64,000 nt of DNA from Leuctra nigra (lineage: Eukaryota > Arthropoda > Insecta > Plecoptera > Leuctridae). Location of the stretch: NCBI GenBank assembly GCA_934045905.1, contig OW203768.1, forward strand, positions 20,598,770 through 20,662,769. The letters run 5' to 3'. A program made the position numbers and the translations under genes. The notes below the pieces were generated by a model, which was not told the origin of the DNA, did not search any database, and was given only the letters and a program-made list of their open reading frames with translations. Of this stretch, positions 1-12,380 are shown one piece after another; the stretch's first letter is position 1; every line of letters starts with the position of its first letter.

Positions 1-34
1 CCCCTGTATGATGAAAGTAGTTCCTACACGCCTG
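1..34. mobile_element. Terminus of an hAT-like element cut by the window edge
   Basis: The end reads AGTTCCTACACGCCTG, nearly the same as the right end of the element at 61555-62404 (AGTTCCTACGCGCCTG). The rest of this copy lies before the window. Confidence 0.5.
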
Positions 35-97
35 CAGGGGGTTGTAGACGAAGAAGACAGCAATATGTGCCAGGAATCCCAAAGGAATTATAGCAAG

Positions 98-395
98 TTG
101 GTTCAGCTTGTAAAGCTCTGGACTTGTACATCGGAGGTCCCGGTTTTGATTCCCGGACTGTCCCTCGAGACCAAGTACAATGAACACGGGTAATCATCCC
201 CGTATACCTGGTATGCATTCACCTTGTCTCTATGATTGTCTCGTGGTTTTCCTCAGTCGGACACAAATGTTGGGAAGGTTCTCTACATCCTAATAGGTCG
301 TGACCTATTAGGATAATAATTTCCTTATACATATCATTATCATGCATCCTTTGTCATTAGCTGCAGAACAGTGAGACGTTAAACCATTGGCTATA
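98..395 (+). mobile_element. Degenerate tRNA-headed SINE, plus orientation
   Basis: A tRNA-like head has a box B relative (GGTTTTGATTCCCGG). It is followed by body sequence shared with the copies at 21.0, 34.0 and 63.1 kb: a CCTCAGTCGGAC block, GGGAAGGTTC, and a tail part GCTGCAGAACAGTGAGACGTT. It is diverged and has no clean A tail. Confidence 0.6.
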
Positions 396-425
396 AACAC
401 CACTAAAAATTAAATAAATGTATCT

Positions 426-655
426 ATGATATTGTGGACGTTTTCGGAACCATCTTGTAATGAATTGGCAGTGGTGACGGTTCGTCGGTTTGTTCCGATG
501 AATGTGCTGGTGGCCCTGATAAGGGCCGTTCGCGACGTTTCGAAGGAGTTACTTCCTTCATCTTCTGGCGGCGACTGCTTCGAAACGTCGCGAACGGCCC
601 TTATCAGGGCCACCAGCACATTCATCGGAACAAACCGTCACCACTGCCAATTCAA
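426..655. mobile_element. Palindromic MITE, family with a second copy at 52.8 kb
   Basis: Arms 462-547 and 577-655 are reverse complements (core GGGCCGTTCGCGACGTTTCG), with a short insertion in the left arm. The left shoulder GTGGACGTTTTCGGAACCAT is shared with the other copy. Confidence 0.85.
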
Positions 656-2329
656 ATGTATCTATAGTCAGATGTTAGCATTGAAAAATATCAAACTCCT
701 TAAAAATTGTCTACAATTTAAAATATACATGTGGGAACTCATCGTGTGTTATTTAATTGGAATCATCCCAGCAAATTTTGAGTCTTAAAGTTTATAAGGA
801 AACCTATGACATAATATATTCTGCTCATTTGCAAATAAAACGACTTCAAAGACTGAAAGTTTCTGTAAAAACCAACAAAATTCCTCCTCTTTATTTCAAA
901 AGAACGGCAGATTGTAATATCGTACATCTGACTTCTCAGTGATTTTCCTCCATTAAATTAAACTTGACGATTCAAATCTCGTCTCGGCTGCTCGCTTTCA
1001 TCGGATGCTCTCGAATACAATTCAAAATAATCTTAGCATTACGAACCTAAACTTGAATACCAACTGTCTTAATGATTCATTCAAATGCATCCAACAGATA
1101 CTTTTCATTTTCTCAGAGCGATGATGGACAAGAAACCTGTTCAAAGATAAAGTTTAAATTCTGTAAAACATTCACTTTCCATCAGCAGCGACAAGTATGA
1201 TAAACCATCACCGAATTGTTCTTTGCAATCTTCAAAGTGTGAAAACCTAACAGTAATTTCATCAAGTCTGATAAATTATTAAGATATAATGAAAGTGGGT
1301 CAGCCAAATTAGAAATGTGAATTCATTAGATGACTAAGAAAGAAAAAAAATATGAAAAATTATAACAAGATTATGATGACATTTCTTGAGCAAAATAGAG
1401 TTGTTGATTATAAATTAACATCAAATTGTAATTGTACGTTTCACAAATTTTATTAAATTTTATTATTGAATCTCTCAGTATTTTGCCTGCCTTCTACAGG
1501 CTTCTTCGGGAGTTTGACATTACAGTTATAGATATTTGGTGAGATTTCTTCCTGGTTTGAAATTAATTTGGAAAAGAACAATAATTTTTGACTATCTAAA
1601 AAAACTTATAGAATCGATTTTGAGGAAAATTCTGTACACGGATGAAGAATAATATATCAATCATCTACAAGTTTGAGAGCTCTGCTTCCAGTACATGCGA
1701 GCCATGAACACCCAAAAATCTTCGAAATTCAATAAAGATGCAGCTACGAAATCCAGAGTTTTCTTCTAACTGTCTTTGAGGTCCTATTTTGAATCGATAA
1801 GGAGTACCTACCTGCCTAAATATTATATTTTTTATAATTTTTGGGATATAAAATAATCGTTTTTTTTAAACAACGTCTAAAAAGAAATTGAAGTCAAATA
1901 GTTAAAGGACTAGAAAAAAAACATTACAAATATGTAACAAATTGTTAATTTTTGTGTTAGGTCCAATAATAAAGGTTACGAAAATTGATTAAAATAGCTA
2001 ATAACGTTGTTTTCTATATGATTAAAGCTGGTGTCGGTGATTCAGCACGACTTCCTGCAAAAGGTTCGGTTCTTCTGAGTGTGTAAGAAGTAAGAACCGA
2101 TGAGTTAGGTAACAACTCCGAGGGGAACAAATTGCGCGATGACTGGAGATGGGCTCGACTGCTGGCCAGGGCCTCGTTTGACTAAACACCGCATGTTTAC
2201 AACTATTAGACATTCGTGTTACGTCGTTAATACTGATTCATGTTCTACCACTTACAAATTATTCAAAAATCAGTATAAGTTCTCGAAACTATTTCAAATT
2301 TCTTGTGATTCCCAAAACTTAAATTTCCT
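656..2329. other. AT-rich stretch without recognisable gene
   Basis: Only short frames broken by stops are seen. No repeat family, tRNA or promoter cluster was recognised. Confidence 0.5.
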
Positions 2330-3301
2330 GTCATTAAGCGAGCGGAGCGAGCGTCTCTACTTGACTCTTGCGGCACTTTCTCTGTGTGTGTGTTTTTTTT
2401 TGTCGCTTCAACCCAGGTCGCACCGGTCAACGTATCGATCTGAAATTTTGCACACACCTTCATCTCATACTAACTTAGACCTGTATAGTTTTTGAGAAAG
2501 ATCCGTCCATAAATAAAAACAATCGTGTTTTTCCATATAAATAGCATTGTAGGTTCGAGGAGTCCGTTGCGGCCGCTCGATGCACCCCATTCAAAACAAC
2601 TCGGAAGCAAGCAGCTGTCTATAGATTATTGTTAGAATACGTTTTACGGTTAAATAGGTATAGTTATAGCAATACCTGCGAGGTTATAGTTTTTATTTTA
2701 TTTTAACCGATAGTATAGGTATTTATTGTTTATAAAAGTTTTAACATGCAGTCTTACTTTCAATCCTTTCAAATGCTAAGCAAATTTTTTGTAGACCGGC
2801 GAAATGTCTGCTTGATTGTAGAAAAAGATTGGTTGGTTGGTTGATAAATAAATGAAATTACGTTTATGAATTATTTTATTTATTCAGTCAATATGTTATA
2901 TTTATAGTTACAATACAATGTGTTGGGTAATAGGAAATTGCTCTATTGTACGGAACGGCAAGTAACTGTTTGAATACTATTTCTTAAATTATGTCATGTT
3001 GCCTATTTTGTGAGTTTCAATCTCTGTATTTATCTGTATTGTTTAATTATCTGTTTTGTTTCTGTAATTATTATTTGGAATAAATCCCTTTGATACACAC
3101 CTAAATACTCAAAAAATACACATGAGTGTGTGTCTGTTACTAACTTGCAATGAGACACAAATGCAGTTATTTTTTATATAATTTAGTGAATCATGCTTCT
3201 AGCCTTCAGTATATTATTGCCGTGTTTTAAGGAATTATGGTTCGAGGTGTCGCACGTATCCGTGCTCGCTTATCAACGCGTTACACAGAGCGTTTTCCTA
3301 G
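2330..3301 (+). mobile_element. Helitron-like non-autonomous element (candidate)
   Basis: The 5' part has the hairpin GAGCGGAGCGAGCGTCTC and the body motif ATCTGAAATTTTGCACAC. The 3' end is GTGCTCGCTTATCAACGCG, then TTACACAGAGCGTTTTCCTAG, followed by T. The CTAG|T end and preceding stem-loop fit Helitron termini. The same order of parts occurs, inverted, at 34521-35610. Confidence 0.45.
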
Positions 3302-4740
3302 TATTATTTAAAATGCTATTACATAGTCTGTTATGTGGATTATTGACATGATGTTGAAGAAAGGGTACACTTTGAATTTGATGTCGGTAGTTGCCTAATA
3401 AGAAACCAAATTATGCATTTGCTCTAGACTGAGTGAAACTAAACTGTTGAAACCCCCCATTCGGAACTTTCAATCTGTTTTGTAAAAGAGATTTACGTTA
3501 GGACCTTGGCTATTTGAATCGTGCTTTAACTTGTCAATGTGAGGCATGCAAGTTAAATTAACAATGTTAAAAAATAGCCAAGTTCATAGAACTCTCTCTA
3601 GTTAATTGAGATCAAGCGTGGAATTTGATCCTGTAAGTCAATTTCTTAATGCCATGATCACATCAAATTAAACTATCTTTCTTCATCACCCCAATTATCA
3701 CAATATAATATTCACAGACGCTAAATGATATACCTGCCGATTCATTTACAACACGCATTTTCCCAAACAGTTGGTGCAGTCGATCGATGTCAACTATCTA
3801 AAATTTTAGAAAATACTGAAAGTGAATAATTGCTTTAGTATACCTTAATGACTGCTTCTTATGCTCATATAGTTTATATTGCCAGCAAGTGCAATAATAA
3901 TAATGTTTGAAAGTATTCTGGGGTAAGCAAAAACAAACAATAAGTAAAATGAGTTCGAACATTTTATAAACTTAAGTACACACTACACTTCCCACTCCCC
4001 CATTCCTCTGGGCAGGGTTTACAGATAATTTTACTTTAATGGGCTCTTTTGGCGTTTTCTTTATTAATTTTAGAAAAATATACAATATTTAATATTTCGC
4101 ACTGTTAACGGTATGTGTGTTCAAAGATTTCTCCTGAGGAAGTTTTAATTTAATTACATGTCAAAAATACCATATAAAGTATAAATTACAATTACAATAA
4201 ATTAGCATAATATGATAGTCAATACTTAGGGTCAGTTTTTCAATTTCCTGCTAAAACCAGTAGATATAGTTTAAACGGTAATTCTAATTCGTTCTGGCAA
4301 TATAATCCTATATCAACTGTTTAAAATTTAACAGAGTATTGAAAAACTGGCTCTTAGATACTCTTCAAAATACATTTAGAAAATCGGTATTAGAATACCA
4401 TTCAATCAAAATTTTTACCGAGACAATAGAGTTGGGGCTAATCCCCCCTCCCCCGACCCATAAAAGTTTGTAAGCACTTAATTTTCAGTTTATAAAGGAT
4501 GCTAGCCGAATCTTAGGTTAACCCTCCCTTTATCACTTACGAAAAAATATTTAACTCGCATTAATTATAATTAATTGTAGTTATTTTGTACCATTAACTA
4601 TAATATATATAATTAAACATACTACGTTAAATTTATTATAATTATTATTAAAAATATTATAATAAAAATTATAATTTTCACTATAAACTATAATTAATTA
4701 TAATTTAAAACACGTGAAAACAACACCGCCAATAAAGTGC
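3302..4740. other. AT-rich intergenic DNA with a small TIR element
   Basis: At about 4231-4353 an inverted pair (GGTCAGTTTTTCAAT and ATTGAAAAACTGGCTC) marks a short MITE. Otherwise it is low-complexity AT-rich DNA (4560-4710) without coding signal. Confidence 0.5.
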
Positions 4741-4803
4741 ACCGCCGATGAATAGCTCCAGGGGTGCACAAACCGCCGATGAATAGCTCCAGGGGTGCAC
4801 AAA
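4741..4803. repeat. Two tandem 31-bp units
   Basis: ACCGCCGATGAATAGCTCCA followed by GGGGTGCACAA occurs twice head to tail without differences. Confidence 0.9.
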
Positions 4804-5021
4804 GCAACAGGTAAACGCCGAGCAGTTGAACACAATCAGTGCGTCGAACGCACGGCGTGTGACGCTGACTTCACATCGAGTCAACTCGCTCGAACTGTTG
4901 TGTGTTTAACCCACATAACTCTTGACACGACACCGAGTCGATGTGAACCTAGCGTCTTCGTTTGATTACACGCCCGGCTGGGGCCTCATTCACAAAGCAC
5001 GGATAGCTTGGGTTATCTCCG

Positions 5022-5751
5022 ATGTTGTACAAAAACAAAAACTTGTAAAAAAACTGCCAAGCACCTTCCCACTTAAAATAATTGAGATCTAAAAGAAGGG
5101 CCAAACAATAATATATTGTTTAAACATTTTCGCACTTAAAATTCGTGAAATCATTTCGCTCAGCTACTACCGCCAAGCACAACACTATAAACCTAACGTT
5201 GTGTCCAAATTTGAAGAATACAATCTAAGTGAACCATCATTGTAAACTTTAACAAATTATAAAAATTAAAAACGACTTAAAAAATAAATTTAAAATCGAA
5301 ATTAAAAAAATTAAAAATAAAGCTAGGCGCATTGTGTCAAGAAGAAGGCAACATAAGAAAGAAGATGACGATAAAGGAGCCGAAGAAAGACAGAAAGTAG
5401 GAAGAAGATAGAAGAAGTCTACATGGTCGATGCAAATTCAATGCGCCAAGCTTTATTTTTAATTTTTTTAATTTCGATTTTAAATTTATTTTTTAAGTCG
5501 TTTTTAATTTTTATAATTTGTTAAAGTTTACAATGATGGTTCACTTAGATTGTATTCTTCAAATTTGGACACAACGTTAGGTTTATAGTGTTGTGCTTGG
5601 CGGTAGTAGCTGAGCGAAATGATTTCACGAATTTTAAGTGCGAAAATGTTTAAACAATATATTATTGTTTGGCCCTTCTTTTAGATCTCAATTGTTTTAA
5701 GTGGGAAGGTGCTTGGCAGTTTTTTTACAAGTTTTTGTTTTTGTACAACAT
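5022..5751. mobile_element. Long fold-back element, 313-bp arms over 99% matched
   Basis: Arms 5022-5334 and 5439-5751 are equal in length and reverse complementary, with only a couple of differences seen. The outer ends read ATGTTGTACAAAAAC. The 104-bp loop is strikingly purine-rich (GAAGAAGG, AGAAAGAAGATGACG). No target duplication was found. Confidence 0.9.
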
Positions 5752-7027
5752 GTCATATGGGGTATAAGTTTATAGCAGCTTTCACTGATCATTAAGTGTT
5801 ACCTATCATTACAGTTAACGCCAACAACGTCAGTTCTTGTCTAAAGTTTTCTGTTTTTATTTCAATAGTTCCGAAGTTAGTATAACGAAAGGGTCCATTT
5901 CTTTTGGTTGAATTTGAGTTATATCAAATTATAATTTGTTAAAAGTTCACAGCTTTGAGTCATGTGAATAACGTAAATTGTAGGTGTATTGTTCCGGTGT
6001 AAACCGGAATTTGTGCGTTCATCTCGTAAAACGCGTATTTGTCGCCACTAGGTAAACTGAAAGGTACACGAAAGATGATTGCAAATGCGTTTCCTCATTT
6101 TTAAATTCTCCCATGTTCACTCTTTTATGTCAAAGTTTCGAAGTATAAACTCAATTGGTAAAGCGTGCAGGCTTACAGATGTTTACAACACATTTTAAAT
6201 AAAATCCGGATGGTTTTTGGAAGGCAATGTAACTTAAAAGGAACTTAGTTAAGATTAACTAGCTGAGCCACCTGGTGTTTATAGTGCTGGTGGGAAGGAG
6301 TATGACGGGTGATGAAATTTACGCTACCCGCCTTACTCGCCTATGTATATGTACACGGATAGCATGGGCCGGCCTATACCTGGCATCTCCACCTCTCTGC
6401 CTCTCCCTGTCAGGTCAACTTAATGTTTACATTTGTTTGTTCATGGCAAATACGATCGATGTCCATTTAGTATTGTTGTCTTCTTCTATAGGTACTTGTA
6501 AACAGTTATCGAGCTTGCATTTTAATTAGTCCACTGATCTTATTTAGTGATTATTATATTGTTTTGTGATGTTGCTGTGGAAGATAATATTTTCATATTT
6601 TCAAACCAGGAAACAACTTCGTGCTATTGCCTAGATACTTGAAGAATATTATTGTATTGCCGATGTAAACAAGCCAGACCACTTTCGTATATAACGTTCG
6701 CATCAAAACCAATGTTTATTTTATTAGTGTCAGATTAGGAGGAACATCAGTTTCAGTTTCATTTATTTCCATTAAACAATGTCACTTGATGAGACTTTGA
6801 CTCACAGTTTGGAAATAAATCATGACAATTTAAAAGCGTTTTATTATTCTAACTTTTTAACGTGAGCATTGTTGGATGATGAAATGAAATTTAAATCTCT
6901 CATACCCACAGATTTCCATTAATTATCATGGACCATTTAGTGTAGTTTCTTGTTTATTGTAACCGAGCTTCTAAGATTGACAGATTACAACATCTGAAAC
7001 AATGAAATAATTTTTACTAAGTTGTAA
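5752..7027. other. Intergenic DNA, no gene recognised
   Basis: Unique-looking AT-rich sequence. A diverged sub-repeat of the following array (TAGTGTAGTTTCTTGTTTAT) lies at about 6937-6957. Confidence 0.5.
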
Positions 7028-7677
7028 ACACCTAATAAACCTAGTAATGGAGCCATTTTGTGTGGTTTCTTGTTTCGTATCTGAACCATCAAGATCGACA
7101 AATTTGCATAATTAAAATAATTAAATTTATTTTAGAAACTTAAAGTTGTGATCACGTAATGGATGCACGTAATGGAGCCTTTTTGTGTGGTTTCTTGTTT
7201 CGTGTTGTTCTTGTTTCTTGTTGAGCCACCAATATTGACAAATTAACTCTATTTTAAATAATATATAAGTGTGACAAATGAAAAGTTGTAAACACGTAAT
7301 ACACTGAATATTAGTAATGGAGCCTTTACTGAATTTTACTATTTACTAAATTACCTGAATTTTACATAATTAAATAATTCGGATAAATAAAAAGCTGTGA
7401 CAACCTTATGCACCCAGTAATGGAGCCTTTTTTGTGTGGTTTCTAGTTTAGTAACTGAGCCACCAAGATTCTGTTGATTAGCATGACCACGAATTGTTTT
7501 ATTGCACAACTTTACGTACAACGTGTACATTGACAATCATTATTAGAGTCCAATGAGTATAATATTAAAAAGAGTTGCTATGTAATCGTTGAATGTATTC
7601 GGATTAACATTTTGAATATATACACAAGAAGGTTAAACATTTTTTAAGTAAAGAAAAAGATAAAAAAATAAAACATT

Positions 7678-7752
7678 TGTTACGGGGATCGAACCCGGCA
7701 ACGCCGTGATCGAAGTCACTTGCCTCATGTGACCGAGCCAATTCGCCACACT
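7678..7752 (-). repeat. tRNA-like SINE head in macrosatellite unit 1
   Basis: It carries box B GGTTCGATCCC and an A-box-like TGGCTCGGTCA, with a T-loop stem GCCGGG/CCCCGT-like fold. The acceptor arms do not pair fully, so it is tRNA-derived rather than a functional tRNA. Confidence 0.6.
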
Positions 7753-8620
7753 GAAATTAAACCTGTGTAGTATATCAAAGAAGAAAGGTAGAGCGTAAAA
7801 CGACGTGCGCAATTCCTGTTTCCCTGATATCTTCACTGTTCACGATGGCAACCGGCGTGCCGCGATGGAGATGTTTCTGTCTATTGATGATCTTCACAGC
7901 ATCCATTGGTAGTCTCATTTATTAAAAATGTACCAGAGCACCAGAGCATTAGTCTCTTAGAGTATTAGGAGCAAAGAGCACCTAATATACCTAGTAATGG
8001 AGCCTTTTTGTGTGGTTTATTGTTTCGTAACTGAGCCATCAAGATTGACAAATTAGCATAATTAAAATAATTAAATTAATTTTAGAACCTAATGCACGTA
8101 ATGGATGCACGTAATGGAGCCTTGTTGTGTGGTTTCTTGTTTCGTGTTGTTCTTGTTTCTTGTTGAGCCACCAATATTGACAAATTAACTCTATTTTAAA
8201 TAATTAAATAAGTGTGACAAATGAAAAGTTGTAAACACCTAATACTCTGAATATTAGTTATGGAGCCTTCACTGAATTTTACTATTTACTTAATTAACTG
8301 AATTTTACATAATTAAATAATTCGGATAAATTAAAAGCTGTGACAACCTCATGCACCCAGTAATGGAACCTTTTTTGTGTGGTTTCTAGTTTAGTAACTG
8401 AGCCACCAAGATTCTGTTGATTAGCATGACCACGAATTGTTTTATTGCACAACTTTACGTACAACGTGTACATTGACAATCATTACTAGAGTCCAATGAG
8501 TATAATATTAAAAAGAGTAGCTATGTAATCGTTAAATGTATTCGGATTAACATTTTGAATATATACACAAGAAGGTTAAACATTTTTTAAGTAAAGAAAA
8601 AGATAAAAAAATAAAACAAT

Positions 8621-8695
8621 TGTTACGGGGATCGAACCCGGCAACGCCGTGATCGAAGTCACTTGCCTCATGTGACCGAGCCAATTCGCCACACT
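8621..8695 (-). repeat. tRNA-like SINE head in macrosatellite unit 2
   Basis: Matches the unit 1 head base for base as read here, at a spacing of 943 bases. Confidence 0.6.
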
Positions 8696-9556
8696 GAAAT
8701 TAAACCTGTGTAGTATATCAAAGAAGAAAGGTAGAGCGTAAAACGACGTGCGCAATTCCTGTTTCCCTGATATCTTCACTGTTCACGATGGCAACCGGCG
8801 TGCCGCGATGGCGATGTTTCTGTCTATTGATGATCTTCACAGCATCCATTGGTAGTCTCATTTATTAAAAATGTACCAGAGCACCAGAGCATTAGTCTCT
8901 TAGAGTATTAGGAGCAAAGAGCACCTAATATACCTAGTAATGGAGCCTTTTTGTGTGGTTTATTGTTTCGTAACTGAGCCATCAAGATTGACAAATTAGC
9001 ATAATTAAAATAATTAAATTAATTTTAGAACCTAATGCACGTAATGGATGCACGTAATGGAGCCTTTTTGTGTGGTTTCTTGTTTCGTGTTGTTCTTGTT
9101 TCTTGTTGAGCCACCAATATTGACAAATTAACTCTATTTTAAATAATTAAATAAGTGTGACAAATGAAAAGTTGTAAACACCTAATACTCTGAATATTAG
9201 TTATGGAGCCTTCACTGAATTTTACTATTTACTTAATTAACTGAATTTTACATAATTAAATAATTCGGATAAATTAAAAGCTGTGACAACCTCATGCACC
9301 CAGTAATGGAACCTTTTTTGTGTGGTTTCTAGTTTAGTAACTGAGCCACCAAGATTCTGTTGATTAGCATGACCACGAATTGTTTTATTGCACAACTTTA
9401 CGTACAACGTGTACATTGACAATCATTACTAGAGTCCAATGATATTAAAAAGAGTAGCTATGTAATCGTTGAATGTATTCGGATTAACATTTTGAATATA
9501 TACACAAGAAGGTTAAACATTTTTTAAGTAAATAAAAAGATAAAAAATTAAACGTT

Positions 9557-9631
9557 TGTTACGGGGATCGAACCCGGCAACGCCGTGATCGAAGTCACTT
9601 GCCTCATGTGACCGAGCCAATTAGCCACACT
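9557..9631 (-). repeat. tRNA-like SINE head in macrosatellite unit 3
   Basis: Same as the other two, with a change in the A-box-side arm (TTAGCC for TTCGCC on the plus strand). Confidence 0.6.
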
Positions 9632-9867
9632 GAAATATAAACCTGTGTAGTATATCAAAGAAGAAAGGTGGAGCGTAAAACGACGTGCGCAATTCCTGAT
9701 TCCCTGATATCTTCAGTGTTCACGATGGCAACTGGCGTGCCGCGATTGCGATGTTTCGGTCTATTGATGATCTTCACAGCATCCCTGGACCTCTCATTTG
9801 AATATATATCCATGAAGGTATCATCGCTTATACAAATTAAAAAATAATATATGAAAAAAAAAGTTTT

Positions 9868-9945
9868 CCGGGATCGGGAATCGAACGTGTTATGCAGATG
9901 TCGAAGCCAGCTGCCTTCCTAACATGAGCTATCAGTCCGATGGGA
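9868..9945 (-). repeat. Diverged tRNA-like sequence
   Basis: Minus-strand box B is CGTTCGATTCCCG and box-A-like sequence is TGATAGCTCATG. It is related in layout to the SINE heads but not to the macrosatellite units. Confidence 0.45.
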
Positions 9946-11374
9946 ATTAGAGCCGCTGTTTAGTGTATCAAAGAAGAAGGGCGGAACGTAAATATTGATA
10001 ATTTTCCCACTTCCGGTTTAAATTTATTGATTTTTCTTGAAGTGGAGTGTCTAGCAATACATTGTCTTTATTGTTGCCAAATTTCAAAACTCTCGATGGA
10101 CCCGTTTGACTTTTAAAATATTTAAAATTTAAAATTGTAATAACTTCACTTCCGGTCAAAATGTTTCAGATTTTCTTTCAAAGGGCACTGCTATAAATAT
10201 GACTCTATGTCTCTGCCAAATTTCAACTCTCTAGGACAAACCGTTCAACCTGTGGAGAGGGGCAAACAAATTGACCGTGCCTAACTAACTAACTAACTAA
10301 CTAACATGAAAGTCAATCCTTGCATGTTTGAGGCCCAAAATTCACCCCGAAGGGATGATCGCAGCACTTTGATATTTGGTTAGGTGTTGTCAGGTGGCTA
10401 AATATACCCGATAACCATGGTTTTCAACTTTCATTTCTAAATGCTTGCATGCGTACTGACACCCCGAAATCGGGCCCGAAGCGCTTGCAGTATACAGTAG
10501 TGGTAGTAAGCTCGCCGCGTTTTAAAAGTAGACCTCGTATTGACACGGTGCTTGGCAGCGTCGAGCTAACGCCCGACTAGATTAGCGCTGACCTTGAGAA
10601 AATCCGATTCACGACCTAACATTCACTAACCCCGCTACGGGGTAGTGTTACCGCGGATTATCGGGGGTTTGTAGGTTAAAAGCGACCGACTCTCACAACT
10701 CATGCATTATTTTGATGATTTATATTTTCATAGTTCTTGAACTCTTTATGGAACATATAAGAGCATTTGTACTGTGTTTTTACGTGTTCTTATAATGATT
10801 TTACAGTTTAAAACATTAGTTTACTCGTAAATTAGATACCGGAAGTAGCTTCAAATTATGTGACAGAAATATTTCGACGACTTCCGTAACTTTGTGAAAA
10901 CAATACACGTTATTGCGGGAAAGTAAATAATTTCAAATTGTACGTTTCTGATTGGCTAATGAACTTTAACACAAGGGCGGAGCCTAGTTGTTTTGTGAAT
11001 ACGATTTTCCATCTTGTGATAGCGGCGATTAGAGGCAGGATAAGGTAATCCGGAATAGCACCGATTATCGAAAAGTTTCGTGAATGAACCCCCTGGCGTT
11101 CGGCCATTCTTCGACAATTACCAGATTAAACAAATTACAGGTATTTGTTTGATGAAAGAAAGAAGAAGGTTGAGCATTGTTTGTGAGCGAGTGTAAAAGT
11201 TTGATTGTGCGGTGAGTTTTTTTTGGCGATTTCGTGTGAAACTTCGTAAATGGTTCACATAAATATCAGATTGTTTCTAATTCATTTTACATTCAATTTA
11301 AAATTAATTTAATTATACAAACAGATTTTAGCACAAAATAAATATTACATTCCTATGGAAATTAGTGTGTAGAT

Positions 11375-11545
11375 TAATTAACGAATGATGAATGATGATG
11401 ATTTGAAGATGTTGAAGAAAAATCAATGATAGAAGGTGGTAAAGAGTCTGTCGTGGCCTAGTATTATAGGGAACCTTCTCATCATTTGCCTATCGACTGG
11501 GGAAAACAACGAAAACAAAGTAAAATTCGGGATTCGAACCTGTAC
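11375..11545 (-). mobile_element. Degenerate SINE copy
   Basis: The plus strand reads GTCGTGGCCTAGTATTATAG, AACCTTCTCATCATTTGCCT and a box B complement GGGATTCGAACC, in the order of the intact copies. Confidence 0.6.
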
Positions 11546-11754
11546 CTTTAAAACCTGTAAAAATAGTATATTTTTTTATAGATTTAAATAAATTATTAAT
11601 TCATTGAATGGGATTCAATCATTTTTTATTTAAATAATAATGAGATATGAACTCCGCCGTATTAAAAAAATATTTTTAATAAAACTGAATTCATAACTGC
11701 TTATACTGTTTCGAATCAAATTCATATTGATTGATCTCTGTTGGTATTATAATT

Positions 11755-11965
11755 TATTTTAATAATGGTGTTTAACGTCGCACTGTTCTTCAACTCTTTA
11801 ATGCCGATGAATGAATGGAAGAATAAGTAAGGACGTACGGCGGGAAGGAGACGGTCTAGGCCTATTAGCGAGGAAACCTTCCCATCATTTGCCTCTCGAT
11901 CAAAATAATCGAGATGGGAATAGGTCCTGGGTTCTAGCCCCGGTTCGGTCAGATATTTTTCACAA
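11755..11965 (-). mobile_element. Degenerate SINE copy
   Basis: It has GTTTAACGTCGCACTGTTCT, GGAGACGGTCTAGGCCTATT and CCTTCCCATCATTTGCCTCT in family order, with a degraded tRNA-like end (GGTTCTAGCCCCGG). Confidence 0.6.
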
Positions 11966-12380
11966 CGCACTTCCCTTCCTATCATCCTGACTCCATGGAA
12001 GTTTTCCACAGAAACCTACATTCTCAACAAGGCCCTCTAGTGTCCAATTCCAGAGCATTATACTACCACCGCCAACTTGCTCCGGTTTCTCTCTGCAAGG
12101 TAATATTTCTCTGTGGGTTAACAGCGATCTCATCCTACTGATCTCGAAGAAAGAAAGGATCATTGTTCAAGTGAAGAGTAAAAGCCAGTGGCGTGATGAC
12201 GCGACCTTGCATGTGAACCTCCACAAGTGGTTCGCAGGTACCAGATATTTAGACTAATTGTTCTGTATTCTCTTTCTAATTAGTGGTACGTCCCATGATT
12301 ATAAGGATGATTGCAGATGCGAATTAAAGGGGAAGAAAGCTGATTGAATCCAATTCATTAGAAGATCACGAGAAACTAAA

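Larger units (their letters stand above)
7028..9784. repeat. Macrosatellite, three tandem 943-bp units
   Basis: Units begin near 7028, 7971 and 8914; the last is slightly truncated. Units 2 and 3 are almost identical. Each unit holds three or four sub-repeats with AATGGAGCC...TTTTGTGTGGTTTC...TGAGCCA and one tRNA-like head on the minus strand. No protein is encoded. Confidence 0.92.
10200..12380. other. Intergenic DNA with SINE relics and a (TAAC)n tract
   Basis: It contains a TAAC microsatellite (about 10281-10305), a dispersed-repeat motif CCAAATTTCAACTCTCTAGG, a small CCCCG/CGGGG hairpin near 10632-10644, and degenerate SINE copies. No gene is recognised. Confidence 0.5.

Noticed and set aside
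7028..9784. CRISPR-like or prokaryotic repeat array
   Set aside because: Units are 943 bp with no short direct repeats or unique spacers; the window is eukaryotic.
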